From: Frigidibacter mobilis
GTDB taxonomy: Bacteria > Pseudomonadota > Alphaproteobacteria > Rhodobacterales > Rhodobacteraceae
Reading direction: 5' to 3'
NCBI RefSeq assembly: GCF_001620265.1
Contig: NZ_CP012662.1
Coordinates: 1-64,000 of the forward strand
Length of the DNA: 64,000 nucleotides
A model generated the notes under the pieces. The model was not told the DNA's origin. It worked only from the letters and a program-made list of their open reading frames with translations, and did no database searches. Each line of letters starts with the position of its first letter. Positions within the stretch are counted from its first letter, which is position 1. The translations under genes and the position numbers were made by a program. Shown here in pieces: positions 7,981 to 18,038 of the stretch.

Positions 7981-10700
7981 GGGACAACCTCGTCGGTCAG
8001 AACGGTTCCGACATCATCCTGCAGCGCGATGAGTGATGGTTCTGGGTTCAGGGACGGATTGACGGGCATGAACTTGGTTAACTGGTTTTTGCCGTTGTAA
8101 AAGATGTCTACCGTGACTGTGTCCGGACCGCGCGCAAGAGTGTAGCGCTGGCTCCATTGCTGCTCCTTAAAGTTGGCGACCGTGATGCCCTTCTTCGACA
8201 GCGCGGCAATCAACCGGTCATGGAAATCCCGCAGGAAAGGGCGGTCAGGCGCGCCCACGCTGGCCGAGCTCGAAGTGCCAGTTCCTGGTTTCTGGCCCGA
8301 CAATCCAGCGATGCGAGCTATGATCTCCTCCGCGAAGCCGTCAGGCCTCGGGCAGGTCACGCTAGAGACAGTCCAGTTTCCCTTGTAGCCGATGTCGATC
8401 CGAACAGCATCAGCACCTCGCTTGAAGAAATACGCCTCTCGATACTGGTGGTGAGCGACGTCCTCGATCTCGACCCCAGTGTCGGCCAGCCTGTTGCGGA
8501 TTTCCGTTTGAAGCCAGGTGCGGAACAGGGATTGCGGGGACAAAGCCGGGGAGGGGGCCCCTCCATCTGGTTCAGGGGCCATCGCACGCTGGTCGGGAGG
8601 GCCGGACTCCGTGCTTTGTGGGCCGGGTTGTGTGGTAGAGGGCGTAACCCATCCGGTTCCCGCCGCTTTCAGCCTAATCTCCGGCGGATCGACAAGATAC
8701 AGCTTGCTGCTGGTCCGGGTCATGGCCGTGTAGAGCCAGCGAAAATAGTCCGATGACCGCGGGTTCTGCCGGGTTGCGCAACTGACGATCACATGGCTCC
8801 ACTCGCCGCCCTGCGCCTTGTGGCAGGTAATGGCATAGCCGAACCTGAGGCGAAGAGCGTTGAAATACGGATCCGAACGCAGGGCCAACTGGAATGCATC
8901 ACGATCTTTGTTCCGGTCGATATGCTTGTGGCGCTTGAGGAAATCGACGTAGAGGGCGCGCTGCTGCGCAGATGCCAAGCTAGCATCGTCGCCGTGCAGA
9001 AAATCGTCGAGTATCTTTGCCTTCAGGATGAGATCGTCACCTTCCGATTGCGGCAGCGCAACCATGACGTCTCGAAAATTCAGCGCGACATTAATGGGTT
9101 CCGATACGTCGCTATTGCCGATCTTCTGAAGCAACTGCACAGACCGTCGCTCGACCGTCGCTTCAGCCGCGTCGATCTGCAGGATTTCACCATTGGCGAC
9201 GTAATGAGGACCGCAAAAGCCATTGGCCGCAACAATCACGCTGTCACCGGCCGCCACTGTCGCCTTGCCCGGAAACAGTACTGCCCGGATCGCACGGTTG
9301 AAATTGGCGGCTTCGGTATTCGAGTGGGTAACGATGATCGGCGCCTGGGGGCCGCGTCCTTCGCGGATCTTCATATAGAGAGGTGTGACACTGTCCTTGG
9401 GCAGTTGGATGACGTCATCGTCGAAAGAGAACGTCAGGCTGCTGAAGCGTCCACTGGTAACGCCTTCGCGCAGGGGCATGACATTGCGGATTACCGCGCT
9501 TTCAGCTTTCTGGCGGACGATTTCAGTCAACTCGTAGCTGGTTGCATCAAGCCCGAAGGTCTCACGCAGGTAATCCGCGTCCAGGGCAGGAGAGGTCGAC
9601 ATGCCGACCGGAGGCAGCTGCGCAGGATCGCCGATGAAGATGATCTTTCGGGCGTTGCCTGAATGCGTTGAACCCACGTGCTCGATCAGATCCCGCAACA
9701 GATGTCCGCTGCCAGACCGGAAGAATTCACTTTCGGAATACACGTTCGATACGAGCGACGCCTCGTCAATGATGGCAACGGCATCGACCGGGTCATCATT
9801 GTTCCGGACCTTGGCAATCATCTTGAAGGTGGCCGACCCATCGCCGTCATCTTCGGTCTGCTCGGTCATCTCGCTATAGTCGTAGATCAGGCTGTGGATC
9901 GTTCGCGCTGACTGCCCAGTTTTCTTTGTGATGACTTTGGCTGCCCGCCCTGTCGGGGCCGCAAGCGAGAACATCCGCCCTTGGGCAAGCAAGAACTCGG
10001 TCAGACCACCCGCAAGGAAGGTTTTCCCCGTTCCCGCATAGCCTTTCAGCAGAAATACCCGCTGGGTGTCGTCTGCGAGGAATCCATCGAGCGCCGAAAT
10101 GCCCCTCTGCTGGTCGGCCGTGAGCTCCTCTTCGAACATGTCCCGCAACGAGATCCGCGTCTGCGGTGGCCTGACCAGGGTCTCTAGGCCAGCCTCGCGG
10201 TTTTGGACAATGTTCTCCCTCGCGTCGGCTGGGCACATGTCCTGCGAGGTCTCATGACATGCTGAAGGCGTTATGGACGCGGCACGTCCTCGCGCTTGCC
10301 AGTCAATATCTGGGCGCATTTCAAGGCAGAACCAAGCGGTCAGCGAGAGGGCGTCATCGAGCAGATCGTGGGCTTCAGCCACCGATACAGGACGCTTTCC
10401 GTGTGCGGCGATGTTTCCGAGTTTCCGGATGGTGTGCAAAAGCCCCAGAATCCGCCGATCCAGAAGATCATTATGCTGAAGCAGTTGCAGGCGGTCGAAC
10501 TGCTTCTCTTCATCGTTCAATTGCAAACCATGGTGCCGAAAAAGGTGGCAAACCATTGCCTCCGAAAAGCTGCGTAGGCGGATGGTCGAAAAATCAGGGA
10601 GCTTGTCGGCATTCTGCTCTGCTTCGGTCGCCAGCGTATGCAGGTCCGGCCAGAGAGGCAGCAACACGCCAAAGCGCTCTGGATTTCCCGTCATATCCAT
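7977..10700 (-). CDS. RecD-like SF1 helicase with N-terminal DUF4145 and C-terminal repeated domain
   Basis: About 907 residues. Residues about 5-125 form a DUF4145/HEPN-like helical domain with 'TIRKLGNIAAH', as found on type I restriction subunits. A UvrD/RecD-like helicase follows: Walker A 'LLKGYAGTGKT' (about residues 217-227), 'APTGRAAKV', Walker B 'AIIDEASLVS', the late motif 'TCHKAQGGEW' and 'YTAMTRTSSKLYLV'. The last 170 residues hold two related copies of a domain of about 65 residues (compare 'DAVRIDIGYKGNWT' with 'DTVTVDIFYNGKNQLT'). The start at 10700 is chosen because AAGGGGG lies just upstream; 10721 is possible. It heads an operon with the TPR/cold-shock protein. Confidence 0.8.
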   Translation of the reverse strand: MDMTGNPERFGVLLPLWPDLHTLATEAEQNADKLPDFSTIRLRSFSEAMVCHLFRHHGLQLNDEEKQFDRLQLLQHNDLLDRRILGLLHTIRKLGNIAAHGKRPVSVAEAHDLLDDALSLTAWFCLEMRPDIDWQARGRAASITPSACHETSQDMCPADARENIVQNREAGLETLVRPPQTRISLRDMFEEELTADQQRGISALDGFLADDTQRVFLLKGYAGTGKTFLAGGLTEFLLAQGRMFSLAAPTGRAAKVITKKTGQSARTIHSLIYDYSEMTEQTEDDGDGSATFKMIAKVRNNDDPVDAVAIIDEASLVSNVYSESEFFRSGSGHLLRDLIEHVGSTHSGNARKIIFIGDPAQLPPVGMSTSPALDADYLRETFGLDATSYELTEIVRQKAESAVIRNVMPLREGVTSGRFSSLTFSFDDDVIQLPKDSVTPLYMKIREGRGPQAPIIVTHSNTEAANFNRAIRAVLFPGKATVAAGDSVIVAANGFCGPHYVANGEILQIDAAEATVERRSVQLLQKIGNSDVSEPINVALNFRDVMVALPQSEGDDLILKAKILDDFLHGDDASLASAQQRALYVDFLKRHKHIDRNKDRDAFQLALRSDPYFNALRLRFGYAITCHKAQGGEWSHVIVSCATRQNPRSSDYFRWLYTAMTRTSSKLYLVDPPEIRLKAAGTGWVTPSTTQPGPQSTESGPPDQRAMAPEPDGGAPSPALSPQSLFRTWLQTEIRNRLADTGVEIEDVAHHQYREAYFFKRGADAVRIDIGYKGNWTVSSVTCPRPDGFAEEIIARIAGLSGQKPGTGTSSSASVGAPDRPFLRDFHDRLIAALSKKGITVANFKEQQWSQRYTLARGPDTVTVDIFYNGKNQLTKFMPVNPSLNPEPSLIALQDDVGTVLTDEVVP

Positions 10701-10943
10701 AGTGTCCCCCTTTACTGGCAAACGGCATCTCTTGCGGAAATAGTCTCCAGGCTTCTGCGCTAGATCACCCTGGAATCGTATGCCTTTGAAATCGGGCCGA
10801 AATAGGGGGTAAGCATGACACTACACCAACTGAATTGGAGGCTAGACAAGCCTCGCTGCGAGGGCAACCTCTCGATCGTCGAAGAGCGGGACTTGCCGCG
10901 CGGCATGCGGGCTTCTGGGATGAGAACTGCATTACCTGCATCA

Positions 10944-11438
10944 TTAGAGCAGCCGCCCGTCAGATCCCAAATACACGCCATCCGACAAATAAATCGGCGC
11001 GCCCTCGGCAATGCACAGGTCGTCATATAGATCGCGAAGATCGCTGCAGCCGGCGGTGTGGTCGACCTCTGCCGGCTGCCCCAGATATCGGGCCATCTCA
11101 TCGGCCAGTAGAGTAAGGGCTTCGAACAACTGATCCCGCGTGCCGGACAGGCAGATCTCGGCGAACCTGCGGCCTTTGCCATCGCTGTCGATGCAAAGAT
11201 CCACCTCGCCCCCGGCAAGGTTCTGGATCCCCACCTGCAGGGCGTTGATCAACGCTTCGCGGTCCCGGTAGATCGGCGGGGCACCAAAATCGCTAGCGGT
11301 GGCCGTCTTGATGGCCCCGCCTTGGTGGCCGCCGATGCTGCCAATGGTCAGGCGGAGCAAAGTGTGCTCTCCCGCTACGGCAAAATACTGTTCGCGCGCA
11401 TGGTAGAATTTTGTGGATTGATAGATAATAGCGGACAT
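10944..11438 (-). CDS. Hypothetical acidic protein
   Basis: A 164-residue protein beginning MSAIIYQSTKFYHAREQYF. The ATG at 11438 has an AAGGAT ribosome site; longer upstream frames lack one. The central part reads like an alpha/beta fold ('EVDLCIDSDGKGRRFAEICL'), and no known catalytic motif or membrane segment is visible. It lies about 100 bases after the DUF4258 gene on the same strand and may belong to that operon. I do not recognise the family. The 243 bases between it and the helicase start (10701-10943) hold no gene and presumably carry the helicase promoter. Confidence 0.6.
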   Translation of the reverse strand: MSAIIYQSTKFYHAREQYFAVAGEHTLLRLTIGSIGGHQGGAIKTATASDFGAPPIYRDREALINALQVGIQNLAGGEVDLCIDSDGKGRRFAEICLSGTRDQLFEALTLLADEMARYLGQPAEVDHTAGCSDLRDLYDDLCIAEGAPIYLSDGVYLGSDGRLL

Positions 11439-11537
11439 GTTGCATCCTTCGCTTGCATGGTCTTGAGATAAGCGCGCAGCGGTATCGTTCGTGGGCGTAC
11501 CACCCACACGAAGCGCATTCTGCGGTCCCTTGAAAAA

Positions 11538-11873
11538 TCACATGTACTTGGTGTTCCGAAGGCAGGAATTACTGCGGAACGGTCGAGATCGGCCTTTGCG
11601 CTGGTGATAACAGGTCACGACATTACCTGCGGCGTCGACAATCGCTCTCACCTTGGTCGCAGCTGCAATCATCTCCCCATCGAGGCCAGCGGCTGTTAGG
11701 TGCCGGACGGTCCGTCCTGACAAGATGTACTCCTCGCAATCATGCCGCGCCTTGACCCGTGTCCCATGCAAAAGGACAAGTTCGAGACTGTCTTGCCGAA
11801 TACTCCGTTGGGCCATACGCGTTGCCGCATGGTTGCTGAGGACGAAAGACGCGTCTGCACACACCGCCATCAT
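11538..11873 (-). CDS. DUF4258-domain protein
   Basis: A 111-residue protein with the DUF4258 hallmark near its N-terminus ('SNHAATRMAQRSI') and the later core 'KVRAIVDAAGNVVTCYHQR'. DUF4258 proteins are small and have been compared with RelE-like or HicA-like toxins; the activity is not established. The ATG at 11873 overlaps the stop of the upstream HTH-type gene (ATGA, 11870-11873), so the pair is coupled and could be an antitoxin/regulator plus toxin unit. That inference is weakened because the upstream gene is split by an IS element. The C-terminus is basic. Confidence 0.7.
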   Translation of the reverse strand: MMAVCADASFVLSNHAATRMAQRSIRQDSLELVLLHGTRVKARHDCEEYILSGRTVRHLTAAGLDGEMIAAATKVRAIVDAAGNVVTCYHQRKGRSRPFRSNSCLRNTKYM

Positions 11874-12735
11874 GCCCACTCCGCCTCGAACTGCTTTTTG
11901 AGCTTGGAGCGGTGACGCTGGAGTTCTTCAAAGCGGCGATAGATCGGATCTTCGAACGGGAGAACCAGGGCAATTTTGCCGCCTTCAGAGGCCGCAGCTT
12001 TGCGGCTCTGATACTCAGAAAGCGTATCTTCGTTGAGATGCAGATCTTCCTGAAACGGGTTCACCCAGCTTTGAACACGGTCATCATCCGTATACCGCTC
12101 AGGGTACCAACCTTCTTCATGGCAATGCTTCGCCACGAGGTCGTCATACTCCGCGGCCAGTTCCGGATGGCGTTCGGCATAGAACGCGCGCCAGGCCTTC
12201 AGCTTCTTGAGACCTGCCTTCCGCTGATCCTCCATGCCCTGCTCATGCGCTTCCCGAATGGCCTTAGCAAACTCTTCAATCGAGAGGCCACCGCCCTTGG
12301 CTTCCTTGGCCTGATGCAAAACCGAGGACAGCCGAATGCGACCTTTCGCGATGGCCTCAGCCAGCTGCGGTTGCCCCCCAGAGAGAGCCTCTACGAGCTC
12401 AATGTCCGATATAAATCCGGCCGCATTCGGGGCCTCTTCGGCCGCTGCCCCCACGAACCACTTTGTGTCGACATGGTCTGAAATCTGCGCCGACAGCCGA
12501 ATGATTGCCTCGCTGAACAGATTCCGCGACGTTTCGGTGCCAGGGTGTGACGTCTCGATTCCGAAACATTTTTTGAGCTTGCTGGCTTGATCCTCAAGGT
12601 GCCCCCCTTGCAGACGCGGATCGGAGAGGCCGTTTTCAAAGGCAAGGCGAGCGACTTCGTCGTCCTGCACCGGCACTCTCAGTGCATGCCCGGCCACAAT
12701 GGAAAAGAGAACGGGTGCCAGTTCCATGATCTGCT

Positions 12736-12742
12736 TCTGGCT
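12736..12742 (+). repeat. Target site duplication of the IS21-family element, left copy
   Basis: TCTGGCT immediately before the IS terminus; an identical copy lies at 15396-15402. Both fall inside the interrupted HTH gene. Confidence 0.85.
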
Positions 12743-12831
12743 TGTGGCGCGACATCGCAGTTGAGTGCTGAGCGACATCGCAGGTGGATGACGGTGACGT
12801 TTTTTGACGGTGCCGGTTTGCGGCCGTCAGA

Positions 12832-13697
12832 TCAAGTTTCGATGTCGCTGCTCAATGTCGCTGGCCGCGAGTTGTCCTTCGCTGTGGCGGTCTCCTTTTC
12901 GGGCTGTTGTTTGTCGCGGTCATCTTCGATGTCGCTGAGCGATGTCGCGGCGGCATAGGCGGCACGGCGTCGGTAGCTTTCGACGTTCATTTCGAAGATT
13001 GTCGCATGGTGGACGAGCCGGTCGATGGCGGCGATGGTCATCGCCCTGTCGGGGAAGATGGCGTCCCAACCACTGAACGGCTGATTGGCCGTGATCATGA
13101 TAGAGCGCCGCTCGTATCGTGCGGAGATGAGCTCGAAGAGGGCACTGGTCTCGGCCTGATCCTTTCGCACGTACGACAGGTCGTCGAGGATGAGCAGGTC
13201 GAACTTGTCGAGCTTCGCGATCTCCTGAGTGAGCGCCAGGTCCTGCCGCGCCACTTGCAGGCGTTGGACCAGGTCCGACGTCCTTGCCATAAGCACACGG
13301 TACCCTCGTTGGATGAGTTCGTATCCGATGGCCCCGCGAGGTGCGTCTTGCCCGAGCCGGGCGGGCCGAAGGCCAGCAAATTGTGCCCTGCCTGCAGCCA
13401 GCTGTCGCCTTCGACCAGCGCTCTGACGCGGGCCTGGCTCAAGGTGGGGACCGCCAGGAAGTCGAAGGCGTCGAGCGTTTTCCCTTGTGGCAGCCTTGCA
13501 GCGGCAAGATGACGTTGGATGCGGCGCTGTTCCCGCTCGCTCAGCTCCAGCTCGCACAGCGCCGCCAACAAGCGTTCGGCCGGCCAACCCTCCTTGTCGG
13601 CACGGGTGCAGAACTCCGGCCAGAGGCGGGCAACCGTGGGCAGCCTGAGCGCCGTCAGTAAGGTCGGCAGTGTTGCGGTTTCCACGGTCATGCTCAT
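12832..13697 (-). pseudogene. istB: IstB-like IS21 helper ATPase, one frame break
   Basis: IstB is the AAA+ helper that assists the IstA transposase in target selection. The first frame starts at 13697 (MSMTVETATLPTLL) and reaches Walker A 'FGPPGSGKTHLA'. The second continues from about 13340 with 'GYELIQRGYRVLMARTSDL', Walker B 'FDLLILDDLSYV' and 'ANQPFSGWDAIFPD', ending at 12832. Adding one G to the GGGG run at about 13340 restores one open frame of about 290 residues, slightly longer than a typical IstB because of an extended acidic/basic tail. Confidence 0.85.
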
Positions 13698-13719
13698 GCG
13701 GCCGCTCCCTGTCCTTGGA

Positions 13720-15309
<1,590 letters not shown>

Positions 15310-15395
15310 CTACATCCGGGCTACGCCCGGCTTCCGCTTCCCCCAAAATCACCACCTGCAATGTCGCGCTGTTTCACCAGCGGTGTCGCTGCACA

Positions 15396-15402
15396 TCTGG
15401 CT
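15396..15402 (+). repeat. Target site duplication of the IS21-family element, right copy
   Basis: TCTGGCT, identical to 12736-12742, immediately after the right IS terminus. Confidence 0.85.
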
Positions 15403-15811
15403 GACCCCATAACGCCAACGCATGAGTTCGTAGGCATTGTGGGACGCAGCAGAAACATGGGCCTGGATGGACACTTCACCCAAGTCCACGTCGGCAAAGA
15501 ACGGATCGAAATCCTGAGGCTTGCAGTTCAGAACGCGGGCAATCGCCTCCAGATCCTTGGGCTTGGGCGGATTGGTTCCCGCCAGCCAGCGACTCACTGT
15601 GCGCTTATGCTTCTTGATCGCCGCGGCGAGTTCGTCGCGCGATTTCCCTCTGCTTTCAGCTTCTTCTTGAGAAGTTCTGCCTTGAACGCCATCGGTGCCT
15701 CCCTTGTGTCCATGACATCAAGGTAGGTGCCATTTTATCCTATGTAAATTTGGCATTTTCTGTCACAAATCGGGGAAAGCTGGCCGATAATGCCCTTCTT
15801 TTCGGCTAAAT

Positions 15812-16077
15812 TTGTTTTTACATGACAAAATGAGTGCCATTTTTGCCGAGATGAATGCTCAAGTCGGCGCAGCCAAATCAAGCAATATACGTCAGCAATC
15901 GCATAGAGTGTACCTTGGCGGGCCGCTGGCCTTCCTCACAAAATACGGTGGCGGCTTCGGTCGCTTTCACACCGATGGCCATGTCGTAAGCGATAACAAC
16001 ATTGTCGAATGCGTGTTCCGTCCGATCCCCTGAACCGCAAGAACAACGTCCTCGCATCACGTATATTCTGCAATGAT
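15812..16077 (+). pseudogene. Remnant of an IS66-type transposase C-terminus
   Basis: On the plus strand, 'GGPLAFLTKYGGGFGRF', 'VVSDNNIVECVFRPI' and, after a one-base frame break near 16030, 'PLNRKNNVLAS' match the C-terminal end of IS66 TnpC transposases (DNN.VER.IRPI.L.RKN). No other IS66 gene or end is present. The remnant overlaps the 3' end of virD4, which reads in the opposite direction. It is a fossil of an old insertion downstream of virD4. Confidence 0.55.
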
Positions 16078-17784
16078 GGCCCGTGTCGTCTGGACCGCAG
16101 CTGCCAGTTCTGCCCTATCCGGCTCCTTGAGCCCCAGCCCCACCGGATCAAATGACAACTGCACTGGCCCACCTCCACTAGCTCCCGCGCGAGCTGCTCG
16201 ACCCCGCGCACGATTTGGCCGCGAAGGCGTGGAACTCTGCGTATTCGATGCGGGCATCTCCGCCGTTGCCGGTGAGGTCGCTACCCCAGAACCATTTGCG
16301 CCTGCAGCCGCCCGCACTTCCTGCAGCTCTTGCTTCAGCTTCTCGACCGTCTCGCGAGTCTCGGACATCTGTCGGTCCCGCCGCAGGCCGTCCTCGTCCG
16401 GATATGGGAAGCTTCCCGATTGACAGGCGTGCAGAACCTTCAACGCCGGGTCCTCGAAATACTTCACCCTTCTTGCCCGGATCGGCATCTGCGCGTCGAT
16501 CACGAGGATGACCTCGTCGAGGTCCATGCGTCGGGCCTCATCCTCGGTCAGGAGCGGGGTATCTTCTGTCCTCTCCGAGACGCTGCGCCCTTCGAATGGA
16601 TTGCGTCCAACAGCACGGGAGCGGGTCACCACACGCTTGGTGGTCTTGCCGACAGCCTGGCTCAATTCCTCGATGGTCTTCTGCTCGGACGGGGTGAGGT
16701 AGAGCTTTACCCCGGCGCCGCCCTGCAGCGACCTGCGGGTGTTTTCACCATAGATCTCGTCCAGCGCGGGGATGGTCTGGGTCACGATGGCGAGGTTACC
16801 GCCGAAGGAGCGCAGCGTCTTGATGCTCTCGGCTGCGATTGGCATTTTCCCGAGCCGGTCAAACTCGTCGAGCATGATCATCACCGGCCAGGGCTCATCA
16901 TCGCCGGGTTCCTGTGCTTGCAGCGAGGCAATCAGGTCCGAAAAGAAGAGGCGGATCAGCGGGGCAAGCGGGCGGATCATCTCGGATTCGACAACAAGAT
17001 AGATCGCATGTGGGCGGCGGCGGATATCCCGGAATGAGAAGTCAGAGGTCGCGGTGGCCGCGTCGATCGCGCGGTTATCCCAAGTGTCGAGACCCGATGT
17101 CATCAGGAGGGAGAGGTAGGAAGTGAGGGTGTCGTTGTTGGTCGATGCCATGCGCTCGAAGATCAGCTTGGCCGACTTGTTCTTCACTTCCTGAGAACGC
17201 TTCAAATATTCCTTCTGCTTGTCGCCCCCCGAGGCTGTGATGCGATAGATCTCGCCGATGGTCGGCACGCCGCGCTCGAAGGCCAAAAGCCCGGCCGCCA
17301 CGAAGAGGTCGATACCCCCGGCCAATAGCCCGCTCAGCTTTTCGTTGTCGGTCTGCAGGAAGAGCTTGGCGGTGAGTTTCAGCTCCATCTGCTGCCGATC
17401 GGGGTTGGTCATGGCAGCAATGCGCGCCAGCGGATTATAGCGATGTGTCGGTCGGTCCCAGTCGGTCGGCGCGAAGCGGAAAACCTTGTCCCCCATGCTG
17501 GCGCGGAAGCGCGAGGTCTCGCGGAAGTTCTCGCCTTTCACGTCGAGCACCACGGCAGAGCCCTTGTAGGTCAGCAGGTTCGGGATCACGAACCCCACGC
17601 CCTTGCCCCGGCCTGTCGGCGCCACGATCAGCGCGTGGGGGAAGGTTTTTGAGACTAGGAACGGGCGCTTGGATTTCGGGGAGCCGAGCTTGCCCAGAAG
17701 GAAGCCGCCGCCGGGCTTGGCAAAGAAACCGTTCCTCTTCATCTCGCTGCGAGTCTGCCAATGCGTCGTCCCGAAGCGGGTCAA
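16057..17784 (-). CDS. virD4: VirD4-like coupling protein, cytoplasmic ATPase part
   Basis: The coupling protein brings the relaxase-DNA complex to the secretion channel. This 575-residue frame has the TraG/VirD4 ATPase: Walker A 'IVAPTGRGKGVGFVIPNLL' (about residues 52-70), 'VVLDVKGENF', Walker B 'VMIMLDEFDRLG' and the 'VTQTIPALDEIYGE' region. It begins with TTG and lacks the two N-terminal membrane helices normal for VirD4. Those are encoded by the overlapping 85-codon frame just upstream (17781-18038). Adding one G to the GGGG run at about 17790 fuses them into a normal protein of about 660 residues. A real break would leave the ATPase unanchored. The C-terminus is Pro/Ser/Ala-rich. Confidence 0.9.
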   Translation of the reverse strand: MTRFGTTHWQTRSEMKRNGFFAKPGGGFLLGKLGSPKSKRPFLVSKTFPHALIVAPTGRGKGVGFVIPNLLTYKGSAVVLDVKGENFRETSRFRASMGDKVFRFAPTDWDRPTHRYNPLARIAAMTNPDRQQMELKLTAKLFLQTDNEKLSGLLAGGIDLFVAAGLLAFERGVPTIGEIYRITASGGDKQKEYLKRSQEVKNKSAKLIFERMASTNNDTLTSYLSLLMTSGLDTWDNRAIDAATATSDFSFRDIRRRPHAIYLVVESEMIRPLAPLIRLFFSDLIASLQAQEPGDDEPWPVMIMLDEFDRLGKMPIAAESIKTLRSFGGNLAIVTQTIPALDEIYGENTRRSLQGGAGVKLYLTPSEQKTIEELSQAVGKTTKRVVTRSRAVGRNPFEGRSVSERTEDTPLLTEDEARRMDLDEVILVIDAQMPIRARRVKYFEDPALKVLHACQSGSFPYPDEDGLRRDRQMSETRETVEKLKQELQEVRAAAGANGSGVATSPATAEMPASNTQSSTPSRPNRARGRAARAGASGGGPVQLSFDPVGLGLKEPDRAELAAAVQTTRAIIAEYT

Positions 17785-18038
17785 TGCATCCCCAGAAGCG
17801 TGACGCTCAGCATCAGCGATGCCAGGCCGAAGCCGCCCAGGATGAGGTTCACCCAGAGGAAATCTTTCGGTGCAGACTGAGACAGACCCCGATATTCGCG
17901 GGCAAGCAGGGTGACGTCGAAATGCGTGGGTGACAGCCCATAGCGGAACATGACAAAGCCGGTCGCCACGACATAGCCCATGGCGAGACCGACCAGCACG
18001 AGGCTCAACACACCGAGGGCAATCTTGCCTTTATCCAT
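17781..18038 (-). CDS. virD4: Membrane-anchor segment of VirD4 (split 5' part)
   Basis: An 85-residue product with two hydrophobic helices (about residues 5-27 and 63-83) separated by about 35 residues, the topology of the VirD4/TraG N-terminus. The start ATG at 18038 overlaps the virD2 stop by 8 bases. The frame ends in GMH then TGA, exactly where the virD4 ATPase frame begins. I read this as the 5' end of virD4 separated by a one-base deletion, though a genuinely separate small membrane partner cannot be excluded. Confidence 0.7.
   Translation of the reverse strand: MDKGKIALGVLSLVLVGLAMGYVVATGFVMFRYGLSPTHFDVTLLAREYRGLSQSAPKDFLWVNLILGGFGLASLMLSVTLLGMH

Noticed and set aside
8793..9662. A long plus-strand frame of 289 codons.
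   Set aside because: It is the antisense shadow of the RecD-like helicase gene, which has full motifs on the minus strand.
10760..11218. A minus-strand frame of 152 codons overlapping the hypothetical gene at 10944-11438.
   Set aside because: Out-of-frame shadow with unlikely composition; the overlapping frame has a ribosome site and a better start.
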